64,000 nt of DNA from Thiohalomonas sp963783235 (GCA_963783235.1 CAWAMN010000002.1:186001-250000); one strand, 5' to 3'; counted from the first letter of the stretch, positions 22,542 through 32,366 are shown. The notes: generated from the sequence alone by a model not told the origin. Program-made: numbers and translations.

Positions 22542-25478
22542 ATGAGTGACTCGGCGAGCCGACCGCAGACCGATCCGGCCTTTGAGTGGATCCGCAGCAC
22601 GCCCGTGGTTTCCATGAAGGTGGAAGTCCAGGAGTATCGTCACAAGGCGACCGGCGCCCCGCATTATCACATCGCCGCCGATGACTATCAGAATACCTTT
22701 CTGGTGGCTTTCCGCACGGTACCCCAGGACTCCAGCGGCGTCGCCCATATTCTCGAGCATACGGCGCTCTGCGGTAGCCGCCGCTACCCGGTGCGAGACC
22801 CGTTTTTCATGATGACCCGACGCTCGCTGAATACCTTCATGAACGCCTTCACGGCCAGCGACTGGACCGCCTATCCCTTCGCCAGCCGAAACCGCAAGGA
22901 TTATGACAACCTGCTGTCGGTTTACCTGGATGCGGCCTTTCATCCCAATCTCGACCCGCTCGACTTCGCCCAGGAAGGCCACCGGGTGGAATTCGCCGAG
23001 CCGGAGAATGCTGACAGCGAGCTGGTCTTCAAGGGCGTCGTTTTCAATGAGATGAAAGGCGCCATGAGTTCGCCCGTCTCGACGCTGTACCAGACCCTGA
23101 CCGAACACCTGTTCCCGACGGTGACTTACCACTACAACAGCGGGGGCGATCCGGCCCACATCCCGGACCTGACCCATGAGCAGCTCAAGGCATTCCATGC
23201 CGAACACTATCACCCGTCGAACGCGATCTTCCTGACCTACGGGGATATTCCGGCGCATGAGCTTCAGTCCCGCTTTCAGGAGCAGGCCCTGGGGGAATTT
23301 GAAAAGCTGGATCGTGAGATTCGTGTTCCCGATGAGAAACGATATGACGCCCCCGTTGCGGTGTCGGGCCATTACGCCCTCGATGGGGAGACAGAGACCC
23401 GTGACCGTACCCACATCGTTATTGGCTGGCTGCTCGGGCGCAGTACCGAACCCGACGAGGTGCTGAAAGCCCACCTTCTATCGGGTGTTCTACTTGATAA
23501 CAGCGCATCTCCCTTGCGAAAGGCACTGGAGACCACAGAACTCGGCAGCGCCCCCTCTCCGCTCTGCGGACTCCAGGATTCACCGCGGGAGATGATTTTC
23601 TCGGCAGGCCTGGAGGGTTCCAACCCGGAGCACGCCGAGGCGGTGGAGCAACTGGTTCTGGACACCCTTGCCGACGTGGCGGAAAACGGTGTCGATCCCG
23701 CCATGGTCGAGGCCGTTCTGCATCAGATCGAGCTGCAGCAACGCGAGATCAGCGGCGACGGCTTCCCCTATGGCCTTCAGCTAATGGTGCATGCTCTCGC
23801 CCCGGCCATCCACGGCGGTGATCCGGCCGAGGCACTGAACATCGACAATGTCCTGCTCGAACTCAGGGAAGCCATCCAGGACCCTGGTTTCATTCGCTCT
23901 CTCGCTCGTGAACAGTTGATCGAAAACCGTCACCGCGTTCGTCTGGTGATGGAACCGGATCCGGAACTCTCCGCCCAACGCGCCAAGGCCGAAGCCGCCC
24001 GTCTCGCCACGATCAGGGCGGGTCTGTCGGAGCAGGAGCGGCGTGAGGTGATCGAACTGGCGGAGGCCCTCAATCGCCGCCAGTACCAACAAGATGATCC
24101 CGACAAACTTCCCAAAGTGGGCCTGGAGGATATCCCGGCCGATTTGCCGATCCCCGAGGGGGAAACCGAGACCGTCGGCGGGGCACCGTCGACCTGGTTT
24201 GCACGGGGCACCAACGGGCTGTTTTACCAGGAAGTGGTAGTGGAGCTTCCCGAACTGACCCCGGAGCTCTCGGATGTCATGCCGCTGTTTTGCGATGCCC
24301 TACCCGAAGTGGGCAGCGGAGGACGCGACTACCTCGAGACACAGGCACTGCAGGCAGCCGTAACCGGCGGGATAGGTGCCCGTGCCACCGTGCGGGGGGC
24401 GGTGGATGATATCCATGCGACCCGGGGCGTTTTCGTGGTTGGAGGCAAAGCGCTGACCCGCAACCATGATCATCTGGCGGGGTTGCTGCAGGAAACCTTC
24501 CGTACCGCCCGCTTTGATGAGTTGTCGCGCCTGCGCGAACTGGTCGCCCAGGAGCGGCTGCACCAGGAGCAGATGGTCACCGGCAGTGGGCATGCGTTGG
24601 CGATGGTCGCCGCCTCCAGCGGGCTGAGCCCGGCCGCCGCCCTTGCACATAGCTGGAATGGCCTGGCCGGGATCAAACGGCTCAAGGCGCTCGATGACAG
24701 CCTCGATGAGAAGACCGCCCTGGAGGATTACGCGCAGCGCCTTTCCCGGTTGCGGGATGAGCTTATCGAGGCACCGCGCCAGTTCCTGCTGATTGGAGAA
24801 CCGGAGTCGCGGCAGGCGATCGAGACGGCCGTGGGCAAACACTGGAGCGGGCTCCCGACCAATGACGGAAAGGGCCCCTTCACACCGCCCTCGCCACCAT
24901 CCCGTCTGGCCCAGGCCTGGACCACTTCCACCCAGGTCAACTTCTGCGCCAAGGCGTATCCCACGGTTCCCCCGGAGCATCCCGATGCCGCGCCGCTGAT
25001 TGTGCTGGCCGGCTTCCTGCGCAACAACTTCCTGCACCGGGCGATTCGAGAGCAAGGGGGCGCCTATGGCGGCGGCGCCAGTTTCGATCCGGATGCCGGC
25101 GCATTTCGGTTTTTCTCCTATCGGGATCCCCGCCTGGCGGAGACGCTGAGCGACTTCGATCGCTCCATCGACTGGATGATCAACGAATCCCACGAGTGGC
25201 GGCTTATCGAAGAGGCGATTCTGGGCGTCGTATCGAGCATCGATAAGCCGGGTTCTCCAGCCGGCGAGGCCAAAAAGGCTTTCCATGCAGCCCTGCACGG
25301 TCGCACACCGGAGCAGCGCCGGCGGGCCCGCTCCCGTATCCTGGAGGTGCGCGAGGCCGATCTGAAGCGGGTGGCGGAGAACTATCTCAAACCCGGGCAG
25401 GCGAACACCGCCGTCATCACCAGCAGTTCCATCCTTGCCAAAGAACCGGATCTCGGACTGGAAATCATTAATCTGTAA
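22542..25478 (+). CDS. M16C insulinase-family peptidase (presequence-protease type)
   Basis: 978 aa, the normal size of PreP-like M16C enzymes. The inverted zinc motif HILEHTALCGS (HxxEH, about residues 69-73) is followed by the distal glutamate in FNEMKGA. The C-terminal half carries GGAYGGGASFDPDAG, the substrate-binding Arg/Tyr region. These peptidases enclose and degrade short unfolded peptides. No signal peptide, so cytoplasmic. Single gene, divergent from the four-TM protein. Confidence 0.93.
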   Translation: MSDSASRPQTDPAFEWIRSTPVVSMKVEVQEYRHKATGAPHYHIAADDYQNTFLVAFRTVPQDSSGVAHILEHTALCGSRRYPVRDPFFMMTRRSLNTFMNAFTASDWTAYPFASRNRKDYDNLLSVYLDAAFHPNLDPLDFAQEGHRVEFAEPENADSELVFKGVVFNEMKGAMSSPVSTLYQTLTEHLFPTVTYHYNSGGDPAHIPDLTHEQLKAFHAEHYHPSNAIFLTYGDIPAHELQSRFQEQALGEFEKLDREIRVPDEKRYDAPVAVSGHYALDGETETRDRTHIVIGWLLGRSTEPDEVLKAHLLSGVLLDNSASPLRKALETTELGSAPSPLCGLQDSPREMIFSAGLEGSNPEHAEAVEQLVLDTLADVAENGVDPAMVEAVLHQIELQQREISGDGFPYGLQLMVHALAPAIHGGDPAEALNIDNVLLELREAIQDPGFIRSLAREQLIENRHRVRLVMEPDPELSAQRAKAEAARLATIRAGLSEQERREVIELAEALNRRQYQQDDPDKLPKVGLEDIPADLPIPEGETETVGGAPSTWFARGTNGLFYQEVVVELPELTPELSDVMPLFCDALPEVGSGGRDYLETQALQAAVTGGIGARATVRGAVDDIHATRGVFVVGGKALTRNHDHLAGLLQETFRTARFDELSRLRELVAQERLHQEQMVTGSGHALAMVAASSGLSPAAALAHSWNGLAGIKRLKALDDSLDEKTALEDYAQRLSRLRDELIEAPRQFLLIGEPESRQAIETAVGKHWSGLPTNDGKGPFTPPSPPSRLAQAWTTSTQVNFCAKAYPTVPPEHPDAAPLIVLAGFLRNNFLHRAIREQGGAYGGGASFDPDAGAFRFFSYRDPRLAETLSDFDRSIDWMINESHEWRLIEEAILGVVSSIDKPGSPAGEAKKAFHAALHGRTPEQRRRARSRILEVREADLKRVAENYLKPGQANTAVITSSSILAKEPDLGLEIINL

Positions 25479-25513
25479 TTCCGCAAACCAGCGGCGGCAC
25501 AGAGGCGGGATCC

Positions 25514-25548
25514 CGGACGCTACCCAAAGGCACATCGGGTACCGTCCG
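25514..25548 (+). terminator. Hairpin after the M16C peptidase gene
   Basis: Imperfect inverted arms CGGACGCTACCC and GGGTACCGTCCG separated by 11 bases, 36 bp after the stop. The following GCCTCGCTTTCC is only weakly T-rich. Confidence 0.45.
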
Positions 25549-25611
25549 GCCTCGCTTTCCGTCAGCTCCTTTTGTAACCTGCGCATCTGCTGATTCGCGA
25601 CAAATTAGTCA

Positions 25612-26538
25612 ATGACCAAAGCACTGGAAATCGAAGGCCTCACGAAGACCTACCGCAACGGTTTCGTCGCCCTCAAGGGTATCAACCTCTCCGTCGAGGA
25701 GGGGGATTTCTTTGCCCTGCTCGGCCCCAACGGGGCGGGCAAATCCACTACCATCGGCATCATCACCTCGCTGGTCGACAAGACCGGGGGGAGCGTTCGT
25801 GTCTTCGGAGCGGACGTGGGTAAAGATCCGATGGCGGCGAGGCGCTGCATCGGACTGGTGCCCCAGGAGTTCAATTTCAACCAGTTCGAGCCGGTTGGCG
25901 AAATCATTATGAACCAGGCGGGCTACTACGGTGTGGATCCACGCCTCGCCCGGGAACGCACCGAGCACTACCTGCGTAAGCTGGGACTGTGGGAGAAACG
26001 CCATGGCCAGGCACGCAACCTGTCGGGCGGCATGAAGCGCCGGCTGATGATTGCCCGGGCGCTGGCCCATGAACCGAAACTGTTGATACTGGACGAGCCG
26101 ACAGCGGGTGTGGATATCGAACTGCGCCGCTCGATGTGGGCGTTTTTGCGGGAGGTGAACGCCGAAGGAACGACCATCATTCTGACCACCCACTACCTGG
26201 AAGAGGCGGAAAACCTCTGTCGCAGTATCGCCATCATCGACCAGGGCGAAATCATCGAAAACACCAGCATGCGCACACTGCTCACGCAGTTGAACCGGGA
26301 GACCCTCATCCTCGATTTGAAAGAACCCATCGAGTCGGCCCCACAACTGAACGGCTACCCCGTCGAGTTGACCGAACCGCACACCATCGAGGTGGAGGTC
26401 TGGCGTGAACAGGGGCTGAATCCCCTGTTTGAGGCTTTGAGCAAGCAGAATATCGAAGTCATCAGTATGCGTAACAAAGCCAACCGTCTGGAGGAACTGT
26501 TCCTGGCGATGGTGGAAGGCGGGGAGAAGGTACAATGA
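25612..26538 (+). CDS. yadG: ABC transporter ATP-binding protein, YadG-like
   Basis: 308 aa, the same length as E. coli YadG. Walker A GPNGAGKSTT (about 40-49), Q-loop in LVPQEFNFNQFEP, signature LSGGMKRRL, Walker B LLILDEPTAGVD and the H-loop TTHYLEEAE are all intact. The stop overlaps the permease start by 4 bp (ATGA). Together they form an ABC-2 type exporter of unknown substrate. Confidence 0.93.
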   Translation: MTKALEIEGLTKTYRNGFVALKGINLSVEEGDFFALLGPNGAGKSTTIGIITSLVDKTGGSVRVFGADVGKDPMAARRCIGLVPQEFNFNQFEPVGEIIMNQAGYYGVDPRLARERTEHYLRKLGLWEKRHGQARNLSGGMKRRLMIARALAHEPKLLILDEPTAGVDIELRRSMWAFLREVNAEGTTIILTTHYLEEAENLCRSIAIIDQGEIIENTSMRTLLTQLNRETLILDLKEPIESAPQLNGYPVELTEPHTIEVEVWREQGLNPLFEALSKQNIEVISMRNKANRLEELFLAMVEGGEKVQ

Positions 26539-27308
26539 CCAGCCGTGGCGAGCTCATCGCCTTTAAAACCATCGTGGTCAAGGAAATCCGTCGTTTCCGG
26601 CGTATCTGGCCACAGACAATCCTGCCGCCAATGGTCACGACGGCGCTCTACTTCGTTATTTTCGGCGGCTTGATAGGCAGCCGAATCGGTCCCATCGAGG
26701 GGCTGAGTTATATGGATTACATCGTACCCGGCGTCATCATGCTCGGCATCATCAACAATGCCTACGCCAATGTCGTATCTTCGTTCTTCAGTGCCAAGTT
26801 CCAGCGTTTTATTGAGGAATTGGTCATTGCCCCGGTCCCGAATTACATGATCATTCTCGGTTATGTGGCCGGAGGAATGGCACGGGGGCTGAGCGTCGGG
26901 TTGATGGTCACGCTCGTGGCGTCTTTCTTCGTCGACTTCGAAGTCTACAGCTGGCTCATTACGCTGACGACCGTGCTCCTCACGGCGCTGCTGTTCGCCA
27001 TCGGCGGATTTATCAATGCAGTCTACGCCAAGAGCTTCGATGATATTTCCATCATCCCCACGTTCGTGCTGACGCCGCTGACGTATCTGGGCGGGATCTT
27101 TTTTACCATCGACATGCTCCCGGGATTCTGGCAGAACGTCGCGCTGTTCAATCCCATTCTGTACATGATCAACGCCTTCCGGTTTGGGCTGCTCGGCGTC
27201 TCCGATATCGATGTCAGTGTCGCCTTCGGCATCATTGGACTGTTCATCGTCGTGCTTTTTACGTTCGCACTACACCTGCTGCACAAGGGTGTGGGAGTTC
27301 GTAGCTAG
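26535..27308 (+). CDS. yadH: ABC-2 type permease, YadH-like
   Basis: 257 aa, six TM helices, ABC-2 fold. The central PTFVLTPLTYLGGIFFTIDMLP segment and a C-terminal PILYMINAFRFG match the YadH/NodJ-type permease signature. Translationally coupled to yadG by a 4-bp overlap. The pair forms a homodimeric exporter; the substrate is unknown. Confidence 0.92.
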   Translation: MTSRGELIAFKTIVVKEIRRFRRIWPQTILPPMVTTALYFVIFGGLIGSRIGPIEGLSYMDYIVPGVIMLGIINNAYANVVSSFFSAKFQRFIEELVIAPVPNYMIILGYVAGGMARGLSVGLMVTLVASFFVDFEVYSWLITLTTVLLTALLFAIGGFINAVYAKSFDDISIIPTFVLTPLTYLGGIFFTIDMLPGFWQNVALFNPILYMINAFRFGLLGVSDIDVSVAFGIIGLFIVVLFTFALHLLHKGVGVRS

Positions 27309-27353
27309 TGGGCCATGCGGAAAATAGTGTAACTCTCAGCCGTCTGGCGAAAC

Positions 27354-28541
27354 TCAGTCCAGTGCCCGGAGCAGCAGTTCATGGGATGTGAAGCCCCATG
27401 TGGCGGGGTTTTCGGGGGCCACGACCTGCTCGGGGGTATCGGGCCCCAGGTGCAGGTCCTGCGGTACGATCTCGCACTTCTTGAGGGCGTCATAGAAGAC
27501 CCGAACCTTCGGGTAGAGCAGATGCTCTCCCTGGCCCATCACGATAGCGAGTCGCTCACCGCTGAGCCGGACCAGTGTTCCCGGTGGGTAGATGCCGATA
27601 AAGCGAATAAATCGGTGGACCAGGGTTTCGTCGTAGTCGCTACCGGCTCGCTCCAGCAGAGCCCTTAATGCCTGAGCCGGCGCTATGCCGCGGCGATAAC
27701 AGCGATCCGCGGTCATCGCATCGTACACGTCGCAAATGGCGACGATACGGGCGGGGATGCCCAGCTGTTCACCTGCCAGCGCCGAAGGATAGCCGGAACC
27801 GTCGAGTCGCTCATGGTGGTGAGCCGCCGCTGCAAATGCGGTTTCCGACAGAGACAGCTCCGAGACTATCGCGCGGGTTTCGGCGGCGTGTCCCTTCATT
27901 ACCTCCATCTCTTCGGGCCGCAATTTTCCCGGTTTATTCAAAATCTCCTCAGGCGTCCGTGCCTTGCCGATGTCGTGGAGTATGGCACCGACTCCGATTT
28001 CGAATACTTCCTGTTGGCTCCGCCCCAGAGCATGGGCGTAGGAGAGAGCCAGAAAACCGACTGACACGCAGTGCTCAAAGGTATAGCGATCCTTCGAACG
28101 CAGCCCCATCAAACCAAAAAGGGCCTGCGGCTGTGTGGCAACCACCTCCATCATGCTTTCCACCGCCGACTCCACTTCCGGGAGTTTCGGTCGGCCGCCA
28201 AGGCGCACCTCCGACATCATGGCTTCGACGGTGACAACAGCATCCTGCCAAATCGCCATTACCTGCTCGGCGGACTTCCGGGTATCGACCGTGCCGGTTA
28301 CCAGGCCTCCCTCTTCCAGAGGCGGCACCGAGTCCGGATCGTCCCCGCGCAGGATATCGATGTAGACATAGTCGACCGGTAAACGCCGGATCGTCGCTAC
28401 CGTTTCCCAATCCTTGATGAGGAATCGTCGACGCACAAACGGATGGTCGAACCAGGAACAGGGCAGTTCCTGGAGATACATGCCCGGCCTGAGTTCCGCG
28501 ACAGGAATGGGCTTTGAGGAAGGCGAATCCATCCGTGGCAT
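27354..28541 (-). CDS. HD-GYP domain cyclic-di-GMP phosphodiesterase
   Basis: 395 aa. N-terminal DUF3391-like region (about 10-130: VAELRPGMYLQELPCSW) and an HD-GYP domain (about 150-320) with HCVSVG, ILHDIGK, HAAETR, HHERLDGSGYP and CDVYDAMTADRCYR. All metal ligands and the GYP motif are present, so it should be active against c-di-GMP. A start at 28532 is also possible. The upstream gene at 28550 is 8 bp away and probably co-transcribed. Confidence 0.93.
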   Translation of the reverse strand: MPRMDSPSSKPIPVAELRPGMYLQELPCSWFDHPFVRRRFLIKDWETVATIRRLPVDYVYIDILRGDDPDSVPPLEEGGLVTGTVDTRKSAEQVMAIWQDAVVTVEAMMSEVRLGGRPKLPEVESAVESMMEVVATQPQALFGLMGLRSKDRYTFEHCVSVGFLALSYAHALGRSQQEVFEIGVGAILHDIGKARTPEEILNKPGKLRPEEMEVMKGHAAETRAIVSELSLSETAFAAAAHHHERLDGSGYPSALAGEQLGIPARIVAICDVYDAMTADRCYRRGIAPAQALRALLERAGSDYDETLVHRFIRFIGIYPPGTLVRLSGERLAIVMGQGEHLLYPKVRVFYDALKKCEIVPQDLHLGPDTPEQVVAPENPATWGFTSHELLLRALD

Positions 28542-28549
28542 AGGGGCAC

Positions 28550-28813
28550 TCAGTGGGGCAGCTTTCGGTAGGCGCGCCGCTCCGAATCCCAGGCCAGTAC
28601 ACCGCTCTCAACCCTTGGATCGTCGATCAGGGCCGGTGCGTTTTCGGCAACTTCGGGATCCGACGTGGCCAGAAAGGGTTTCCAGGTCCTGCCATCGAGG
28701 GAATAAATGATGCAAAAGGTCTCGCGTATCGCTCCACCGCGACAGGTTCCGCAAAATCCCTGTACGACGGCGTCTTTCGAGAACGCTTCCAATTCACAGA
28801 GATTACATTCCAT
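28550..28813 (-). CDS. Small CxxC zinc-ribbon-like protein
   Basis: 87 aa. MECNLCELEAF at the N-terminus and FCGTCRGG near residue 20 supply two CxxC pairs, suggesting a zinc or iron site. The rest is a mixed alpha/beta tail without known motifs. It precedes the HD-GYP gene by 8 bp on the same strand, so it may modulate or accompany it. No family recognised. Confidence 0.6.
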   Translation of the reverse strand: MECNLCELEAFSKDAVVQGFCGTCRGGAIRETFCIIYSLDGRTWKPFLATSDPEVAENAPALIDDPRVESGVLAWDSERRAYRKLPH

Positions 28814-28892
28814 TGTCGACCAACCCAGTCTTTTTGAATGATGCCCGACTAACCATAGAATGTATGCCCAAATAAAACGTGATGCCCTTCAC
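28803..28892 (-). CDS. Possible short leader ORF upstream of the CxxC gene
   Basis: A GTG start at 28892 is preceded by AAGGAGG with good spacing and opens a 29-codon frame (VKGITFYLGIHSM...). It ends overlapping the start codon of the CxxC gene by about 11 bp. The arrangement could couple translation, but no conservation can be shown from one sequence. It may be chance. Confidence 0.25.
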   Translation of the reverse strand: MKGITFYLGIHSMVSRASFKKTGLVDNGM

Positions 28893-29013
28893 AACAATGG
28901 AATCCTCCTTGGATAAGCCGCACAGAAGCGCAGTGGCCGAGCATGAGAGGGCGTCACTGACGGATGAGTCCGTGACGAAGCGGGCGGCAAGTTGCATTCG
29001 GGCGCTTTTCTAG

Positions 29014-29165
29014 AGCACCGAACAGGTTACGTGGGGGTGGCTGCAAATCGTTGATTTTGGGGACGCCGTAAATACATCCCTGTAGGCTCGACGGCCGCAT
29101 CCCTGCGGCCGACGCCCCAATATCAATGATTTACACCCTCCAGGATTTTTATCTGTTCGGTGCAC
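29014..29165. repeat. Large imperfect palindromic repeat element
   Basis: Outer arms GCACCGAACAG (29015-29025) and CTGTTCGGTGC (29153-29163) are perfect inverted copies. Further inside, GCAAATCGTTGATTTTGGGGACG pairs imperfectly with GCCCCAATATCAATGATTTAC. The centre holds a second hairpin, GGCCGCATCCCTGCGGCC. The nested 150-bp design suggests a REP/MITE-like element. Confidence 0.7.
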
Positions 29166-29467
29166 TAGGACTGACCGTACGCCCGTTGTGGTGAAATTTC
29201 GCGGGGGGCCGATTAGCTCCAGACTCGCTAACCGTGTCGAGAAGATTCCGCCGTTTTGTGACGTGAGTGATTGAAGTGAGATGGGAGGTACACCGGGGGA
29301 CCGTGTCCTTCGCCTAAAGACCTGGGGCTCGGATCCGATCTTTTCCGTCAGTTCCGAGCCCTTGATAACCCGTGCGCCCGGGGCCGCGAAGGGGCCCCGG
29401 CTGCGCCGGGATTTCGACCTCCGGTTATCCGGACGTTCCGGGCCATGTTGCTGCGGCGCCTACCCGC
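29166..29467. other. Gene-free stretch downstream of prfC
   Basis: No convincing gene in any frame. It holds two possible stems: GGGCTCGGA (29327 region) with TCCGAGCCC, and GATAACC (29365 region) with GGTTATC (29422 region) around a GC-rich centre (GGGGCCGCGAAGGGGCCCC). One of these may end prfC transcription. Confidence 0.5.
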
Positions 29468-31048
29468 TCAGTGCTCCCGTGTAGCGTGGAACTGGACATC
29501 GGGCCAGCGCTCCATCGTCAAGTCCAGGTTGACGCGCGTGGGCGCCAGATATGTCAGCATGCCTGCGCCATCCTCGGCCAGATTATCGTTGGCCCTGCCC
29601 TTGAACTGCTCCAGCATTTTCGGATCCTCGCATTCCACCCAGCGTGCGGTCGCCACACTGATCGGTTCGAAGACGCAGTCCACCTTGTATTCGTCCTGAA
29701 GGCGCTGGGCCACCACATCAAACTGCAGGGTACCGACCGCCCCCAGGATCAGGTCATTGTTGCGGAAGGGCTTGAACAGCTGCGTCGCGCCCTCTTCAGA
29801 AAGCTGTTCGAGGCCCTTCAGAAGCTGCTTGGACTTGAGCGGGTCCTTGAGACGGGCGCGGCGAAACAGCTCCGGGGCGAAATGGGGGATCCCGGTGAAC
29901 TTGAGGTCCTCCCCCACGGTAAAGGTGTCGCCAATCTGGATGGTGCCATGGTTGTGAAGGCCGATGATATCGCCCGGCCAGCCCTCCTCCACATGCCCGC
30001 GCTCCTGGGCCAGGAAGGTGATCGCATTGGGGATCTTCACATCCCGCCCGATGCGCACCTGTCGCATTTTCATGCCTGGATGGAAGACCCCCGAGCAGAC
30101 CCGCATGAAGGCGACCCGGTCGCGGTGCTGCGGATCCATATTGGCCTGAATCTTGAACACGAAACCGGAGAATTTCTCTTCTGTCGGCAACACTTCGCGG
30201 CTGGCGGCTGGTCGGGGCAACGGCGCCGGGGCGTAGTCGACCAGGGCATCAAGGATCTCGCCAACTCCGAAATTGTTGATGGCCGACCCGAAGAACACCG
30301 GCGTCTGCGTACCGGCCCGGTACGCATCAAAGTCAAACGCGTGGCTTGCGCCCCGGACCAATTCGACCTCCTCGCGCAATTCCCCGGCCATGCTTTCGAA
30401 CAGCTCATCAAGTCGTGGGTTGTCGAGTCCCTCGATGATCTCCCCTTGCTGAAGCTTGCCGCCATGCTGGGCCGGCAACAGGTGAACGCGGTCATTGTAG
30501 AGGTCGAACACCCCTTTGAACTGCTTACCCATGCCGATGGGCCAAGTCAGGGGTGCGCACTGGATCTTGAGCACATCCTCAACCTCGTCCAGCAACTCAA
30601 TCGGATCGCGCCCCTCACGGTCCAGCTTGTTGATGAAGGTGATGATGGGCGTATCGCGCAGTCGACACACCTCCATCAGCTTGATGGTGCGCGCCTCGAC
30701 GCCCTTGGCCACATCGATCACCATCAGCGCCGAATCCACTGCCGTCAGAGTCCGGTAAGTGTCCTCGGAGAAGTCCTCATGGCCGGGGGTGTCCAGCAGG
30801 TTGATAACGTGGTCCCTGTGAGGGAACTGCATCACCGAGGAGGTCACCGAGATACCGCGCTGCTGCTCCATCTTCATCCAGTCGGAGTGCGCATGGCGCG
30901 CCGCCTTTCGGCCCTTGACGGTGCCGGCGAGCTGAATAGCTCCCCCGAACAGCAGCAACTTCTCGGTAAGCGTGGTCTTGCCCGCATCGGGGTGCGAAAT
31001 AATAGCGAAGGTCCGCCGACGCTCAGTTTCGGACTGCAATTTCGACAT
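29468..31048 (-). CDS. prfC: Peptide chain release factor 3
   Basis: 526 aa (E. coli RF3 is 529). GTPase motifs: SHPDAGKTTLTEKLL (G1), DTPGHEDFSEDTYR (G3), INKLDREGRDP (G4). The switch/effector HSDWMKMEQQRGISVTSSV is RF3-specific. RF3 recycles RF1/RF2 from the ribosome after peptide release, using GTP. Its proximity to rimI is common in Gammaproteobacteria. Confidence 0.96.
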   Translation of the reverse strand: MSKLQSETERRRTFAIISHPDAGKTTLTEKLLLFGGAIQLAGTVKGRKAARHAHSDWMKMEQQRGISVTSSVMQFPHRDHVINLLDTPGHEDFSEDTYRTLTAVDSALMVIDVAKGVEARTIKLMEVCRLRDTPIITFINKLDREGRDPIELLDEVEDVLKIQCAPLTWPIGMGKQFKGVFDLYNDRVHLLPAQHGGKLQQGEIIEGLDNPRLDELFESMAGELREEVELVRGASHAFDFDAYRAGTQTPVFFGSAINNFGVGEILDALVDYAPAPLPRPAASREVLPTEEKFSGFVFKIQANMDPQHRDRVAFMRVCSGVFHPGMKMRQVRIGRDVKIPNAITFLAQERGHVEEGWPGDIIGLHNHGTIQIGDTFTVGEDLKFTGIPHFAPELFRRARLKDPLKSKQLLKGLEQLSEEGATQLFKPFRNNDLILGAVGTLQFDVVAQRLQDEYKVDCVFEPISVATARWVECEDPKMLEQFKGRANDNLAEDGAGMLTYLAPTRVNLDLTMERWPDVQFHATREH

Positions 31049-31148
31049 AACAGAGGATCAACCGGGAAAAGAGCTGAATTATATCAGGCCGCGGCGGGCG
31101 ACTGCATGGAAATGCACTGGAAAGCCACGGTGCACTCTGTGGCTTGAT

Positions 31149-31610
31149 TCAAAGCCGGCGCGAGAGGATCAAGGCATCTTCCCGGCCTTCGTGGTCAGGA
31201 TAGTAATTGCGGCGCAGGCCAACCTGCTGGAATCGCAACTGTTCATAGAGTTTCATCGCGTTGCGGTTGGAGGGGCGGACCTCAAGAAGCATGGCCTCGA
31301 CATTGTGCCGTTCAGCTACGGAGACAAGGTGCTCAAGCATGCTACGGCCCAGACCGCGGCGGCGCCAGTCCGGTCGAACGGCAATATTAAGGATATGCGC
31401 TTCCCCCGCCCCCAAGGACATGACGCTATAGCCGATAATCTCACCCTCTTGCTCCCACACCCAGCAGGAGTAACCCACCCGCAGGCAGTCGTGGAAGATG
31501 CCCTTGGTCCATCCGAAGGGATAGACCTCACGCTCCACCTCCATGACCCGGAGGACGTCCTCATCGAGCATGGGGCGAAGGCGCGGCATCGACTCCGGGG
31601 CGACACTCAT
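31149..31610 (-). CDS. rimI: Ribosomal protein S18-alanine N-acetyltransferase
   Basis: 153 aa GNAT enzyme. HILNIAVRPDWRRRGLGRSM is the acetyl-CoA pyrophosphate-binding loop (RRxGxG/A type) and LEVRPSNRNAMKLYEQLRF is typical of RimI. It acetylates the N-terminal alanine of ribosomal protein S18. Its start overlaps the stop of the uracil-DNA glycosylase gene by 4 bp, so the two are coupled. A weak hairpin (AAGCCAC/GTGGCTT, 31122-31145) follows the gene. Confidence 0.93.
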   Translation of the reverse strand: MSVAPESMPRLRPMLDEDVLRVMEVEREVYPFGWTKGIFHDCLRVGYSCWVWEQEGEIIGYSVMSLGAGEAHILNIAVRPDWRRRGLGRSMLEHLVSVAERHNVEAMLLEVRPSNRNAMKLYEQLRFQQVGLRRNYYPDHEGREDALILSRRL

Positions 31611-32350
31611 GAAACCGCTCCCCCGTGCACCCGTTTGAGGAGCCTCAGGTCATCCCAGACCTTGCGCTTCTCGGCCGGGGAGCGCAGCAGATAAGCGGGG
31701 TGATAGGTCACGATAACCGGAATACCGCCGGCATGGCGGTGAACATGCCCCCGAAGGCGTCCGGTGGGTTGGTCCGTGCTGAGAAGATTCTGAGCGGCGA
31801 CCCGACCCACCACCAGTATCGCCTTGGGTCCTACCAGTTCGATCTGCCGATGCAGGTAGTCGGCGCAGGCGGTCGCCTCGCCGGCTTTCGGATCACGGTT
31901 GTTCGGCGGCCGGCACTTGAGGATATTGGCAATATAAACCGTAGGCCGCGGAAAACCGGCGGCCCTAAGCATATTGTCCAGCAGTTTGCCTGCCTTGCCC
32001 ACGAAGGGTTCGCCCCGACGGTCCTCGTCGGCACCGGGCGCCTCGCCGACCACCATGACTTCTGCCTGGCGGCTGCCGACGCCGAAAACGGTTTGGCTCC
32101 GACTGGCCACCAGCTCGGGGCAGCGCTCACAGGCGGCCACACTCTCGGCCAGTCCCTCCCAATCCAGGTCCGCCACTGCGGAAGGGGGCTGAACGGGTGC
32201 AGATTCCTGGGGAAGTGGGGCGCGCGGAGCCTCGACCGATGCCTCGACGGCCTCGGGCACGGGCGCCACTTCCGGTTCAGGCGACGGCTGCCGCCGCACC
32301 CAAACCCGAATGCCCATGGCATCGAGATAAACCTGTCTACGCGCGTCCAT
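31607..32350 (-). CDS. udg: Uracil-DNA glycosylase, family 4
   Basis: 247 aa from the ATG at 32350; an upstream frame runs into the repeat element and is rejected. Fe-S cysteines CERCPEL (about 90) and ILKCRPPNNRDP, motif GEAPGADEDRRGEPFVGKAG for uracil binding and a YHPAYLLR motif for DNA contact define family 4 (as in Thermus and Thermotoga). The N-terminal 80 residues (RRQVYLDAMGIRVW then a Pro/Glu-rich linker) are typical of the gammaproteobacterial form fused to the family. It removes uracil arising from cytosine deamination. Confidence 0.93.
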   Translation of the reverse strand: MDARRQVYLDAMGIRVWVRRQPSPEPEVAPVPEAVEASVEAPRAPLPQESAPVQPPSAVADLDWEGLAESVAACERCPELVASRSQTVFGVGSRQAEVMVVGEAPGADEDRRGEPFVGKAGKLLDNMLRAAGFPRPTVYIANILKCRPPNNRDPKAGEATACADYLHRQIELVGPKAILVVGRVAAQNLLSTDQPTGRLRGHVHRHAGGIPVIVTYHPAYLLRSPAEKRKVWDDLRLLKRVHGGAVS

Positions 32351-32366
32351 CAAAAAACACCATTTG

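Noticed and set aside
25609..26535. 308-codon frame opposite yadG
   Set aside because: Exact shadow of the ABC ATPase gene.
29372..31147. 591-codon open frame opposite prfC
   Set aside because: Shadow of a highly conserved GTPase gene; the antisense frame is open because of codon bias in GC-rich DNA and has no recognisable domain.
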